Positions 1-9,174 of a stretch of 64,000 bases of DNA are shown piece by piece (the stretch's first letter is position 1; every line of letters begins with the position of its first letter). A program made the position numbers and the translations under genes. Source of the DNA: Entomomonas sp. E2T0 (GTDB lineage: Bacteria > Pseudomonadota > Gammaproteobacteria > Pseudomonadales > Pseudomonadaceae); the NCBI RefSeq assembly GCF_025985425.1, contig NZ_CP094972.1:682001-746000 (forward strand), read 5' to 3'. The notes under the pieces were generated by a model. It was given only the letters and a program-made list of their open reading frames with translations. It had not been told where the DNA came from and did no database searches.

Positions 1-155
1 TGCCTATTGGTGAGACCTCTTGATAGCTGCCCAGAAGAGTCAATTCGGCTCACTAAGAACTCCTTGAATATAAATGTAACTAATTATTATAACTGCTACT
101 AATATAAATAGATTAAAATAAATAGTATAGATTTTATTTACTAAAAACATCGACA
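1..155. other. Intergenic left edge with a nested stem-loop
   Basis: No coding region is visible here. Bases 10-14 (GTGAG) can pair with 49-53 (CTCAC), and inside that 17-21 (CTCTT) can pair with 35-39 (AAGAG), giving a nested two-stem hairpin. It could be the end of a structured RNA or a terminator-like element of a gene left of the window. I cannot match it to a known RNA family. The remainder, about 61-155, is very AT-rich and probably carries the promoter of the small lipoprotein gene. Confidence 0.3.
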
Positions 156-353
156 ATGAATACTTATATAAAATTACTCATTATACCTGTTCTATTATGC
201 ATCTTAACTGCTTGTTCGCCTGCTGAACCACCCTCTGAAACTTTTTTGGATAGTCAAAAACAGGCATTAGATAAAGCAAAAACGGTTGAACAAATTGGTT
301 TTGATCATAAACAAAATATTGATGACATCTTAGAAAAAGCGGATCAAAACTAA
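156..353 (+). CDS. Small lipoprotein of unknown function
   Basis: A 65-residue protein with a lipoprotein signal peptide: a short charged N-terminus, a hydrophobic run (residues 6-17) and a lipobox LTAC with the lipidated Cys at residue 20. The mature part is about 45 residues, polar and rich in Lys, Gln, Asp and Glu. Small lipoproteins with a similar tail are common hypothetical proteins in Pseudomonas. It probably sits on the inner or outer membrane. The gene converges on the DUF3108 gene with only seven bases between the stops and no visible terminator. The Shine-Dalgarno sequence is weak. The function is unknown. Confidence 0.7.
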   Translation: MNTYIKLLIIPVLLCILTACSPAEPPSETFLDSQKQALDKAKTVEQIGFDHKQNIDDILEKADQN

Positions 354-360
354 CTTTTCA

Positions 361-1092
361 CTACTTACCTTTAATTTCCTTACCATCTACATTACCATGG
401 GCTAAGGAAATAACATACTCTTGCCCATTCTTCTCTAAATGATAAAGACGCACTACTGTATAATTCCAATCTTTAGCAAACCAAATATAACTTTGTCGTT
501 TGCTATTAGCATCTCTTACTCGTTGCACTTTTACTGCTACTAAATTGCCAACAGGTGTTTCTATAGTTTCTTCACCTAATACTTTAAATTTATAGGTATC
601 AAGCTCATCATCTTCTATCACTTGATAAGTCATCTGCTTCTTACCATTAGCAATATCGATCTGTAAGGCTAATTGTGTAGATAGCTGATCTAACATATGG
701 TGTTTAAGGTCAAAAAACATATCATCATCATGCTTTCTATCCTTAAAGTGACCTTTAGCAAACATTTTTTTCCAATCAAAAGTTAAAGAAACTTCTTTAG
801 ACCTAATACCTGATTGTTCAAATTTATAAAAGGAAGGTTGAATGGCACCATTTTTCAATACAAAGCTACTATTTTCAACACGTTGTGCAATAGCCATAGA
901 AGCGAGTGTCTGAAAATGCCATTCATTGGCCTTTTTTGTTAAGCTGTAAGTAGCTTGACCGTCAAAAGGTATATTAGAGATTGTTGCTGTATAAGTAGTT
1001 TCAAAAGGTTTTAATTGCCATGCTTGGGCAGGAAATATAAAAATAATAGAAAGAAATAAGCTAACTATAAATGTTTTAGTCATTTGATTCAT
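361..1092 (-). CDS. DUF3108 periplasmic protein
   Basis: A 243-residue secreted protein with a Sec signal peptide ending near AQA-W (residues 22-25), then a beta-rich domain of the DUF3108 type with the FETTYTA start, a central FDWKKMFAKG segment and a conserved WFAKDWNY motif. It corresponds to the PA0943-type protein next to purN in Pseudomonas. The function is not established; an envelope role is assumed. The start overlaps the end of purN by 17 bases. A second ATG at 1083 would shorten the overlap to 8 bases. The arrangement implies translational coupling within a purM-purN-DUF3108 operon. Confidence 0.8.
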   Translation of the reverse strand: MNQMTKTFIVSLFLSIIFIFPAQAWQLKPFETTYTATISNIPFDGQATYSLTKKANEWHFQTLASMAIAQRVENSSFVLKNGAIQPSFYKFEQSGIRSKEVSLTFDWKKMFAKGHFKDRKHDDDMFFDLKHHMLDQLSTQLALQIDIANGKKQMTYQVIEDDELDTYKFKVLGEETIETPVGNLVAVKVQRVRDANSKRQSYIWFAKDWNYTVVRLYHLEKNGQEYVISLAHGNVDGKEIKGK

Positions 1093-1732
1093 AACAATAC
1101 CCAGTCAAAGGCAAGGGTTGTGCATCCAACATAGCTGCATTATTAACTAATGCTAAACGTTGTTCAGCAAACCATGTTATAGCAATGGGATAAATTTTAT
1201 GTTCTAACTGATGAACACGATCTTTTAATATGTCTAAATCTATGTTTTCAGTAATAGCTGTTACACCTTGAATAATTACAGGGCCACCATCCAGTACAGG
1301 TGTTACAAAATGTACACTACAGCCATGTTGTTTATCACCAGCTTCTAATGCTCGTTGGTGAGTATTGAGTCCAGGATATTTAGGCAGTAATGATGGATGA
1401 ATATTAATAAGATGTCCTAAATAATGATTCACAAAATCATCTGTTAATATCCGCATAAATCCAGCCAGCACAACTAAATCTGGCTGATATTGATCTATCA
1501 ATTGCATCAATGCCTTATCAAAAAACTGACGATCTTGATATTGGTGGTGAGCAATACAGTGTGCAGCAATACCTGCTTGCTCTGCTCTCACTAAACCATA
1601 AGCCTCTGCTTTATTACTAATAACTGCCGCAATTTCAGCAGGACATTGCTGTGAGTTAATACTATCAATAATAGCCTGTAAATTAGAACCATTACCTGAT
1701 ATAAGAACAACTATCTTACAAGGCTTATTCAT
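1076..1732 (-). CDS. purN: Phosphoribosylglycinamide formyltransferase
   Basis: GAR transformylase uses 10-formyl-tetrahydrofolate to formylate GAR, the third step of IMP synthesis, in the cytoplasm. The 218-residue protein has the N-terminal phosphate-binding stretch VVLISGNGSNLQA (residues 8-20) and the catalytic trio Asn110, His112 (in NIHPSLLP) and Asp148 (in LDGGPVI), matching E. coli Asn106, His108 and Asp144. Length is normal, with a modest C-terminal extension. The ATG overlaps the last base of purM, so the two are co-translated. No PurR-type box was seen upstream of the operon. Confidence 0.97.
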   Translation of the reverse strand: MNKPCKIVVLISGNGSNLQAIIDSINSQQCPAEIAAVISNKAEAYGLVRAEQAGIAAHCIAHHQYQDRQFFDKALMQLIDQYQPDLVVLAGFMRILTDDFVNHYLGHLINIHPSLLPKYPGLNTHQRALEAGDKQHGCSVHFVTPVLDGGPVIIQGVTAITENIDLDILKDRVHQLEHKIYPIAITWFAEQRLALVNNAAMLDAQPLPLTGYCYESND

Positions 1733-2793
1733 TAGTGCTGCTTTAAATTATTTAGAATAACACATGGTTGTTCAATATCACTTTGCTCTATACGACCAAC
1801 AACCCAAGGCTTTTCACCTGACTCATGCAAATTATCAATTACCAACTCAAGGTCTTTCTCTGCTACACAGATAACAATACCAACACCACAGTTAAGCACA
1901 CGATGCATTTCTGTTTCATCAACATTACCTTGCTGTTGTAGCCAGTCAAAAACAGCTGGACGCTGCCAACTTGCCACATCTATTTGAGCTACTGTATTTT
2001 CAGGTAAAACTCGTGGGATATTTTCCAATAACCCCCCACCTGTAATATGGGCAATGGCTTTTACTACAGGGGCATGACGAATCAGCTCAAGTAATGCTTT
2101 AACGTAAATACGAGTAGGTGCCATTAACAAGCTAGCTAAAGATTTACCTGCCAACTCTGTATTTTGAATATCAACACCACTTACCTCAATAATTTTACGA
2201 ATTAATGAGTATCCATTAGAATGTGGTCCTGATGAAGGTAGAGCCACTAATACATCACCAGCAGCTACTGTAGAGCCATCTATAATTTTTGATTTTTCCA
2301 CTACACCTACACAAAAACCTGCTAAATCGTAATCATCTCCCTCATACATGCCTGGCATTTCTGCTGTTTCACCACCCACTAATGCACAGCCAGCCATTTC
2401 ACAACCTTTGCCAATCCCTGTTACTACATCAGCGGCTGTATCAACATTTAATTTACCTGTGGCATAGTAATCTAAGAAAAATAATGGTTCTGCACCACAT
2501 ACCACAAGATCATTAACACACATCGCTACTAAATCAATACCTATTGTATCGTGTAGCCCTAACTGCATAGCCAATCGTAATTTAGTTCCCACACCATCAG
2601 TACCAGATACTAAGACTGGCTGCTCATATCCCTTCGGTATTTCACACAACGCACCAAAGCCACCTAAACCACCTAATACCTCTGGCCTTGCAGTACGTCT
2701 AGCTACTCCCTTAATACGCTCAACAAGGGCTTCACCTGCATTGATGTCTACGCCAGCATCTTTATAACTGAGGGAGGGTTGCTTATTACTCAT
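1732..2793 (-). CDS. purM: Phosphoribosylformylglycinamidine cyclo-ligase
   Basis: AIR synthetase closes the imidazole ring of FGAM with ATP, the fifth step of purine synthesis. The 353-residue sequence is full length and shows the family start SYKDAGVDI, the glycine-rich GGLGGFGAL segment (residues 41-49), the substrate segment [12 protein letters not shown], and [11 protein letters not shown] followed by the [13 protein letters not shown] motif typical of PurM. It is the first gene of the purM-purN-DUF3108 transcript, running leftward from the 427-base gap before gltS. Confidence 0.98.
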   Translation of the reverse strand: MSNKQPSLSYKDAGVDINAGEALVERIKGVARRTARPEVLGGLGGFGALCEIPKGYEQPVLVSGTDGVGTKLRLAMQLGLHDTIGIDLVAMCVNDLVVCGAEPLFFLDYYATGKLNVDTAADVVTGIGKGCEMAGCALVGGETAEMPGMYEGDDYDLAGFCVGVVEKSKIIDGSTVAAGDVLVALPSSGPHSNGYSLIRKIIEVSGVDIQNTELAGKSLASLLMAPTRIYVKALLELIRHAPVVKAIAHITGGGLLENIPRVLPENTVAQIDVASWQRPAVFDWLQQQGNVDETEMHRVLNCGVGIVICVAEKDLELVIDNLHESGEKPWVVGRIEQSDIEQPCVILNNLKQH

Positions 2794-3220
2794 ATTTGTT
2801 AACCTATCGATAACAGGGCTGCTTTAAAAGAGCCTATTGTACGTGAATTTTGTAACAATCAAAAAAATTATTTAATGAAATTTTATATTAAAAATCTTCT
2901 TTTGGTTCTATCTGAAAATATCTTAAAAACAATTTTATCAAACCTACCAAAAATAAACTAATTTATTAAATATATGATATAAGAAAAGCCTTGCAAATAA
3001 AAGCATACAGCCTATCAACAAGCCTCTAATCATAATGACTACTTTCTTAATACAATATAGTTAGGTTATTATGCATAGCGAAATTTTATAATTATCTTGT
3101 ATACAAACTTAACACAACTTTATCGTTTATATTTTGTTGTTAAACATAAAACTACTCCTATAAATTTCTTGTATACCTTCTTAATAAAGTAAAAATTGAC
3201 TACAAAGGGGACTCTTTTTA
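2794..3220. promoter_or_regulatory. Divergent purM / gltS promoter region
   Basis: This 427-base AT-rich gap separates divergent purM and gltS. I see no gene in it. It must carry the purM promoter on its left and the gltS promoter on its right. The right part holds two copies of TTGTATAC (see the separate entry). A run TATAAA at 3159-3164, with TTGTTG 19 bases upstream, is a possible gltS promoter, but its spacing is not ideal. Confidence 0.55.
3097..3178. promoter_or_regulatory. Candidate paired operator TTGTATAC upstream of gltS
   Basis: TTGTATACAA at 3097-3106 is a perfect 10-base palindrome, and TTGTATACCT at 3169-3178 repeats its first eight bases 72 bases later, about 45 bases before the gltS ATG. 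The core resembles the TNGTNNNACNA half-symmetric sites bound by GntR-family (FadR/FCD) regulators. No GntR gene lies in the window, so the cognate protein is unknown. The site call is inference from pattern only. Confidence 0.35.
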
Positions 3221-4459
3221 ATGTTACAAATAGATGTTTATAACACACTAGTCATTGCTAGCCTTGTTTTATTACTTGGGCAATTCCTTGTTACTAAAGT
3301 TAATATTCTAAATCGCTATACTATTCCTGGCCCTGTGGCAGGAGGATTATTTGCTGCAATAATGTTACTGTTGGCGAAAATAATATTTGATTGGCAAGTA
3401 ACTTTTGATATGTCATTAAGAGACCCATTAATGCTTATGTTTTTTGCCAGTGTTGGTTTAAATGCCAATATTGAACAACTACGTTCTGGTGGCAAAATGA
3501 TCCTTATATTCTTAATTGGGGTAGTTGGTCTCTTATTTATACAAAATATTGTTGGTATTAGCTTAGCAACTGCTTTAGGCATGGATCCTTTAATGGGATT
3601 ATTAGCTGGTTCTATTACTCTTTCTGGTGGACACGGAACAGGTGGGGCTTGGGGTGATATTTTTGTAAACCAATATGGCTTTGCAGGTGGTATTGAAGTC
3701 GCTATGGCTTGTGCTACATTTGGTTTAGTTTTTGGTGGAATAATTGGGGGTCCAGTTGCACGTTATCTTATTAAGAAAAATAAAATAGAAGAACATCCAG
3801 AACATCCAGAAACTGAAAAAGATAATCCCATTGACTCCACTGTTTTTGAAAAACCTCAAGTTAAACGCTCTATTAACTCCACAGCAATGATTGAAACTAT
3901 TGCTATGCTAGCTATTTGTCTTAGCTTAGGTAGATATTTGCAACAACTATTACAAGGAACTATCTTTGAGTTACCAACCTTCGTATGTGTGCTTTTTATT
4001 GGCGTTATCTTAAGCAATACTATCCCCCGTATTAGTAATTTTCAAATTGTTGAACGCTCTGTATCCATCCTAGGTAATGTTTGTCTATCTCTATTTTTAG
4101 CGATGGCATTGATGAGTTTAAAATTATGGGAACTCGCATCATTAGCTATCCCTATGCTTATTATTCTGGTTATTCAAACTATTATTATGGCATTATACGC
4201 GGTGTTTGTTACTTTCCGTCTTATGGGGAAAAATTATGATGCTGCTGTATTAGCAGCAGGTCATTGTGGTTTTGGTTTAGGGGCAACACCCACAGCCATT
4301 GCTAATATGCAAATTGTTACTGAACGATTTGGACCTTCACATATTGCATTTATTGTAGTACCGATGGTTGGTGCATTTTTTATTGATATTGTAAATGCTA
4401 TTATTATTAAACTATTCTTATTACTACCATTCTTTACAATAGTGACTCCAGCCGTATAA
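3221..4459 (+). CDS. gltS: Sodium/glutamate symporter
   Basis: Inner-membrane Na+-coupled glutamate uptake carrier of the GltS family. The 412-residue protein is hydrophobic throughout, with about ten membrane spans in two halves. It shows the family segments IPGPVAGGLFA near residue 35, a first re-entrant loop GGHGTGGAWGD near residue 138, and the matching HCGFGLGATPTAIANMQ near residue 347. A polar loop (about residues 186-215) joins the halves. An AAAGGGGAC ribosome-binding site precedes the ATG. In P. aeruginosa gltS is elsewhere, so its position between purM and the DUF2066 gene is a local rearrangement. Confidence 0.95.
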   Translation: MLQIDVYNTLVIASLVLLLGQFLVTKVNILNRYTIPGPVAGGLFAAIMLLLAKIIFDWQVTFDMSLRDPLMLMFFASVGLNANIEQLRSGGKMILIFLIGVVGLLFIQNIVGISLATALGMDPLMGLLAGSITLSGGHGTGGAWGDIFVNQYGFAGGIEVAMACATFGLVFGGIIGGPVARYLIKKNKIEEHPEHPETEKDNPIDSTVFEKPQVKRSINSTAMIETIAMLAICLSLGRYLQQLLQGTIFELPTFVCVLFIGVILSNTIPRISNFQIVERSVSILGNVCLSLFLAMALMSLKLWELASLAIPMLIILVIQTIIMALYAVFVTFRLMGKNYDAAVLAAGHCGFGLGATPTAIANMQIVTERFGPSHIAFIVVPMVGAFFIDIVNAIIIKLFLLLPFFTIVTPAV

Positions 4460-4470
4460 GCTTCGTCTAC

Positions 4471-4516
4471 TTCAAATACATATTCAAACGTAATTATCCT
4501 TGAATATGTATTTGAA
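4471..4516. repeat. Perfect 17-bp inverted repeat downstream of gltS
   Basis: The left arm at 4471-4487 (TTCAAATACATATTCAA) is the exact reverse complement of 4500-4516, with a 12-base loop. It starts 11 bases after the gltS stop. There is no T-run after the right arm, so it is not a classical intrinsic terminator. It may protect the gltS mRNA 3' end, end transcription with Rho, or be a protein-binding site. Confidence 0.8.
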
Positions 4517-4643
4517 AATAGCGGCTTCTATATGGAACAAAAAAATACAATTTACTTTTTATATACACCTAAAAAACAAGTACTATCTCTCTTTATATAA
4601 AATTTAAACTTTCAAATAAATTGCTCCTTTAGGAAACCATCGA

Positions 4644-5666
4644 ATGTTTACTCTATTTCGCAATTTTTCTATCGCTTTATTTTGTACCTGTAGTCTAGTA
4701 ATACCAATGACCTTAGCAAATACTATAACAAAGGTTGAGGTAGCTATTGATAATAATGAACAACAAATAGATCCTTTATTAAGTAAAGGATTAACAACTG
4801 TATTAACTCGATTAACAGGAAATCTCAAAATTACAGAGCAAACAGCAATAACAGAGATTCTAAAAAGACCTAACGACTTCTTAGAGAACTATACACAACA
4901 AGCTAATCCTAGCCGTTTGGTTATATCATTTGATCAAACAGCTATTGAACAAGCACTTAATAAAGCAGGTATTAGTTATTGGCAAAATCGTCGCCCGATT
5001 ATCATGACATGGTGGCTTAACGAAAATAACACAGATAGTAGTTTAGTAGGTGACGCCCAACCATCTGCTAAGACCATCACAGCCGCTGCTAATACACAAG
5101 GTTTCCCCTTACGTTTCCCATTAGCCGATTTAAGCGAACAAGCCTTTGCTAATAAAACCAATTTTAATGCAGATAATCCTAAAGAAGTTTTACAAGGATC
5201 AGAGCAGTATGCAGCAAATGCTATATTAATTGTTTATATGCAACAAACTGATAATAATTATCGAGCCACATGGCGTTTATGGTTATCTGCTAATGAGGCG
5301 AAACCTTTAGCGAAAGGTGATGCCACAGCATCTACTGAAGCACAAATAGCGGAACAAATTTTTACCGCTATTAATCCTGCGTTAGCCAATGTTTTTATTA
5401 TCAAAACGACCTCAACAGAAACATTAGAAATCGTGATAAAAAATGTAGACTTTAGCCGTTATGTACAAGTAAATAATTTAATGGCAAGTTTTGATGGCAA
5501 AGTAATAGAAACTTCAGGCTCTACGGTACGCTATCAAGTAAAAGCTGATCCTGCGCAAATCAAAGCACAGCTTGGACTACTACATTTTGTAGAAGAAAAA
5601 GTAGACTCTCCAACACCAACTACAAATCAACCATCTACTCTAACTTTTAAAGCGAGTAATAACTAA
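4644..5666 (+). CDS. DUF2066 secreted protein
   Basis: A 340-residue protein with a signal peptide (cleavage near ALA-NTI, about residue 25). The family pattern is clear: VEVAIDNNEQQIDPLLSKGL at the start, a TRLTGN motif, then FLENYTQQ and IMTWWLNEN. It matches PA0946, which lies divergent from purM in P. aeruginosa. The Thr/Pro/Ser-rich tail (about residues 310-340) looks disordered. The function of DUF2066 proteins is not known; a periplasmic role is inferred. Here gltS has come between it and purM, and the expected next gene, hda, is replaced by ppk2. Confidence 0.8.
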   Translation: MFTLFRNFSIALFCTCSLVIPMTLANTITKVEVAIDNNEQQIDPLLSKGLTTVLTRLTGNLKITEQTAITEILKRPNDFLENYTQQANPSRLVISFDQTAIEQALNKAGISYWQNRRPIIMTWWLNENNTDSSLVGDAQPSAKTITAAANTQGFPLRFPLADLSEQAFANKTNFNADNPKEVLQGSEQYAANAILIVYMQQTDNNYRATWRLWLSANEAKPLAKGDATASTEAQIAEQIFTAINPALANVFIIKTTSTETLEIVIKNVDFSRYVQVNNLMASFDGKVIETSGSTVRYQVKADPAQIKAQLGLLHFVEEKVDSPTPTTNQPSTLTFKASNN

Positions 5667-5667
5667 C

Positions 5668-5696
5668 AAAAAGGCTTGCAAATGCAAGCCTTTTTT
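5668..5696. terminator. Bidirectional intrinsic terminator (DUF2066 / ppk2)
   Basis: A 12-bp stem (5668-5679 with 5684-5695, core GGCTTGC/GCAAGCC) with a 4-base AAAT loop, flanked by A5 on one side and T6 on the other. It lies between two convergent genes and can stop transcription from either. Confidence 0.93.
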
Positions 5697-5698
5697 AA

Positions 5699-6703
5699 TT
5701 ACTGTCCCTGCAATAAAATGGGATCACCCACTAATAAACTATCAGCTTCATAGACTATATTTAGATCTTTTTCTGGGTAATCTAAATTATATAAGAAATG
5801 ACGCAGGCAGTTTAAACGGGCACGTTTTTTATCATCTGACTTTACAATAGTCCAAGGAGCGTCACCTGTATGAGTATGGAAAAACATGGCTTCCTTAGCT
5901 TTTGTATAATCATCCCATTTATCCAATGATTGAATATCCACAGGAGATAATTTCCATTGTTTTAATGGGTCATCTCGACGTGCAATAAAACGACGTAATT
6001 GCTCTTCACGACTCACTGAAAACCAATATTTAAATAAGATAATACCACTATTTACCAACATTCTCTCAAAGTTTGGTGTTTCTCGCAAAAACTCTAAATA
6101 CTCACGTTGAGTACAAAAGCCCATAACCTTTTCAACACCTGCACGGTTATACCAAGAACGGTCAAAGAATACGATTTCACCTTTAGTTGGTAAATGTTGA
6201 ATATAACGTTGAAAATACCATTGGCCTCTTTCTGCATCAGTAGGTTTTTCTAAAGCTACAACACGTGCACCACGAGGGTTTAAGTGTTCGTTAAAACGCT
6301 TAATAGTTCCCCCTTTACCTGCAGCATCACGTCCTTCAAATAGAAGAACTATGTGTTGTCCAGTTTCTTTAACCCAACGCTGTACTTTTAATAACTCTAT
6401 TTGTAATTGCTTTTTGGTTTTTTCATACTCATTACGTTTAATACGTGTACGGTAAGGATAACTATCAGGAAGAGCGGCTGAACTACTATCTTCTACAGTA
6501 CCATGAGGAGCTAAGGCTACTTTTGTTGCTACAGGGTCTTTACTAACTTCTTGAATGGTTTTAACTGACATATCGCGTGCAGCTTTAGTTGCAGAAGTTT
6601 TAGAAGCCACTTTACGAGCACGAGGAGTGGTTGTAGATTTAACAGCACTTTTTCTCACAGGCGTTTTTTTAGTAGTTGGTTTAGTCGTCTTACCCTGTTC
6701 CAT
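5699..6703 (-). CDS. ppk2: Polyphosphate kinase 2 family protein
   Basis: A PPK2-type enzyme transfers phosphate between polyphosphate and nucleoside diphosphates in the cytoplasm. The catalytic domain has Walker A GRDAAGKGG (about residues 124-132), the lid and Walker B region FFDRSWYNRAGVE (Asp about 181) and VSREEQLRRF. A Lys/Ala/Thr-rich N-terminal extension of about 80 residues precedes it and is probably disordered. I chose the ATG at 6703 because AAGGTGAT lies just upstream of it; an in-frame GTG at 6718 would add five residues but has no ribosome-binding site. The subclass (ADP or GDP preference) cannot be fixed by eye. Confidence 0.92.
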   Translation of the reverse strand: MEQGKTTKPTTKKTPVRKSAVKSTTTPRARKVASKTSATKAARDMSVKTIQEVSKDPVATKVALAPHGTVEDSSSAALPDSYPYRTRIKRNEYEKTKKQLQIELLKVQRWVKETGQHIVLLFEGRDAAGKGGTIKRFNEHLNPRGARVVALEKPTDAERGQWYFQRYIQHLPTKGEIVFFDRSWYNRAGVEKVMGFCTQREYLEFLRETPNFERMLVNSGIILFKYWFSVSREEQLRRFIARRDDPLKQWKLSPVDIQSLDKWDDYTKAKEAMFFHTHTGDAPWTIVKSDDKKRARLNCLRHFLYNLDYPEKDLNIVYEADSLLVGDPILLQGQ

Positions 6704-6775
6704 AGATATCACCTTCACATAAAGCCAAAGTAATTATTATATCAGTAAACGGCAAAACTCCTTAAAATATTGAGG

Positions 6776-8296
6776 TTATTTTTTGAATTTGTTCATAAAA
6801 AACGCAACTAATAAGCCTAAAATACTAATACTTAATATAAAATAACTATACCACACCTGATAAGGTGTTTTGCCCGTTACTAAGGTTACTTCTCCCTGTA
6901 ATACACCTACCTCAAAACTTGGAATTTCTTTAATAATTTGACCTTTATTATCAATAATCGCTGTAATACCATTATTGGTTGCCCTAGCCATCCAACGATC
7001 AGCTTCTAAGGCGCGCATTTGTGCCATCTGGAGGTGTTGTTTAGGACCAATTGAATGACCGAACCATGTATCATTACTAATCGTTATCAACAAATTGCTC
7101 TCTGCCCCAAAAGAAGCCACAAAGTCTGGATAAACTACTTCATAACAAATAAACGGTGCTACTTGATAATCTTTAACTTTCAACAGTGGTTGATCTGAAG
7201 TACCACGCCTAAAGTCTGACATTGGTAAATTAAAAAATTCAATCATACCACGTAGCATATCCTGCAAAGGGACATACTCACCAAAAGGAACCAATTTTTG
7301 TTTTAAATAGGTACCTTCACCCTCACCCACTACAGTAATGCCATTATAATAACGCTCACCCTTATTATCCTGCTGCCTAATTGGCAGGCCAGTAATTAAT
7401 GTAGCTTTATTATTTTTTTCATAAACACCAATAGTGGTATCCAATAACTCTTGCACAGACTCTTTTAGATAAGGAATCGCATTTTCAGGCCAAATTACTA
7501 AGCTATTTACTCTTTGATGTTGTTGCGTTAAATGCCAATACAAATTCAACTGGTCTCTATAAAATGAGGGTTCCCACTTTTGGCCCTGAGCAATATTACC
7601 CTGAATTAAGGTAACGGGTAATTTATCATCAATAGAGGTTGTCCAATGGATTTTATTAAGTAATACACCCATGAGAGGCAAAGCAATAACAACAACAATG
7701 CTTATAATTACTTTAATTTTTTGTTGCCTAAAATAATAAACTTTGATTAATAAAACAGTTATTAATGTTATTAAAAAGGAAATTAACCACACACCACCTA
7801 TAGGTGCAAAACCTGCTAATGGTGCATCAAGTTGGCTATAGCCTGTATAAAGCCAAGGAAAGCCTGTTAAAAACCAGCCTCTAAACCATTCTTGTATAGC
7901 CCACAATCCTGCAAATGCAAAAGCATCTACAAAATAGGTGTGATCGGCACGAAACCACTTAACCCAAATAACAGCAGGAATAACAAAAAAGAAGGCAACT
8001 GACATACAAAAAGCTATAGTTAAAGCAGCTGCTAACCAAACAGGGGCATTACCAAAGGTATTTATACTGACATAAATCCAACTAACACCCGCTATATAGG
8101 CTCCAAAACCATAACACCAACCACGAATAATCGCTTGCTTAACGGAAAGTTCTTTTAAACCAAGATAAAAACAACCAACAGAAATAAAGGCTATTGGCCA
8201 AATATTAAAGGGAGCTAAAAAAAGTGGTGTTAAAACACCTGCTACAAAAGCTATTAAATGGCCTAACCAACCCTTCTTAGTAATGATTGATAGCAT
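6776..8296 (-). CDS. lnt: Apolipoprotein N-acyltransferase
   Basis: Lnt adds the third acyl chain to the N-terminal Cys of lipoproteins at the periplasmic face of the inner membrane. The 506-residue protein has several N-terminal membrane spans (about residues 10-215), a nitrilase-like periplasmic domain (about 225-475) and a last span near the C-terminus. The catalytic triad is visible as Glu271 (VIWPEN), Lys332 (before LVPFGEY) and Cys384 (FICYEVVYP). It starts two bases after corC ends and closes the miaB-phoH-ybeY-corC-lnt series, as in Pseudomonas. Confidence 0.97.
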   Translation of the reverse strand: MLSIITKKGWLGHLIAFVAGVLTPLFLAPFNIWPIAFISVGCFYLGLKELSVKQAIIRGWCYGFGAYIAGVSWIYVSINTFGNAPVWLAAALTIAFCMSVAFFFVIPAVIWVKWFRADHTYFVDAFAFAGLWAIQEWFRGWFLTGFPWLYTGYSQLDAPLAGFAPIGGVWLISFLITLITVLLIKVYYFRQQKIKVIISIVVVIALPLMGVLLNKIHWTTSIDDKLPVTLIQGNIAQGQKWEPSFYRDQLNLYWHLTQQHQRVNSLVIWPENAIPYLKESVQELLDTTIGVYEKNNKATLITGLPIRQQDNKGERYYNGITVVGEGEGTYLKQKLVPFGEYVPLQDMLRGMIEFFNLPMSDFRRGTSDQPLLKVKDYQVAPFICYEVVYPDFVASFGAESNLLITISNDTWFGHSIGPKQHLQMAQMRALEADRWMARATNNGITAIIDNKGQIIKEIPSFEVGVLQGEVTLVTGKTPYQVWYSYFILSISILGLLVAFFMNKFKK

Positions 8297-8298
8297 CG

Positions 8299-9153
8299 TT
8301 AATCCACAATTTTACAAGGTGTTAAGCGTAGTAAGTGGAGTTTACGGCTATCCGCTGTTAACACACGGTAACGGAATGAACCAATCACCATCGTTTCATT
8401 ACGTTTAGGTAAGTGGCCAAAATGGTGTTCAACTAATTCACTAATAGTTCTACCAAATTCTTCAGAGTAACGATTTTCAGGAAAATATTGATTAAACACA
8501 TGAATAGGTGTTTGTGCTTTTACTACGAAATCACCATTAGGTTGAGGACGAATATAGCTTGCCTCCTCAATATCATGTTCATCTTCAATATCACCAACAA
8601 TTTGTTCTAAAACGTCTTCGATGGTAACTAGCCCTGCAACACCACCATATTCATCTACCACAATGGCCATATGATTATGCGTAGCACGAAACTCTCTTAA
8701 CAGTACATTCACTCTTTTTGATTCAGGTACATAAGTTGCTGGCCTTAATATTTTTTTAATATCAAACTCAGTCTCTTGTCCTGTTGCTAACTGCAATAGG
8801 TAAGGCAACAAATCTTTTGCTAATAAAATACCACCTACTGTCTCCATATCCTCTTCTAATACAGGATAACGAGAATGTGCTGTTTTTATAATAGTAGGTA
8901 AAAGCTCTTCAATAGATTGAGTAATTTTAATAAATACCATTTGTGAGCGTGACAACATGATATCACGTACTTGTAAGTCTGCTATTTGAATAGCACTCTC
9001 TACAATGGTTAACGCATCAGCATCTAGCAGCTTATTAATGTGTGCCTCATGGAGAAGCTCTAACAAATCTTGACGATTCTTTGGCTCATGGGCAAATGCT
9101 TGGGTTAGTTTCTCAAACCAAGATTTATGCTGACTCGATTGATCTTCGCTCAT
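8299..9153 (-). CDS. corC: CorC-type CBS-domain protein
   Basis: A soluble 284-residue protein of the CorC/HlyC family linked to magnesium and cobalt homeostasis. It has a paired CBS module: VRDIMLSRSQMVFI opens the first domain near residue 61, and HNHMAIVVDEYGGVAGLVT followed by EDVLEQIVGDIEDE forms the second. The C-terminal CorC_HlyC domain (about residues 205-280) contains SEEFGRTISELVEHHFG. There is no DUF21 membrane domain, which sets it apart from YfjD-like proteins. It is one of the Pseudomonas-type ybeY-corC-lnt genes. Confidence 0.93.
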   Translation of the reverse strand: MSEDQSSQHKSWFEKLTQAFAHEPKNRQDLLELLHEAHINKLLDADALTIVESAIQIADLQVRDIMLSRSQMVFIKITQSIEELLPTIIKTAHSRYPVLEEDMETVGGILLAKDLLPYLLQLATGQETEFDIKKILRPATYVPESKRVNVLLREFRATHNHMAIVVDEYGGVAGLVTIEDVLEQIVGDIEDEHDIEEASYIRPQPNGDFVVKAQTPIHVFNQYFPENRYSEEFGRTISELVEHHFGHLPKRNETMVIGSFRYRVLTADSRKLHLLRLTPCKIVD

Positions 9154-9174
9154 TTTCTTTTGTAATACCTACGT

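Noticed and set aside
2289-2516. 75-codon frame antisense to purM, rich in His and Leu
   Set aside because: It is the complement of a conserved purM region and has no independent support.
2794-3220. PurR box upstream of purM
   Set aside because: No match to the ACGCAAACGTTTGCGT-type operator was seen.
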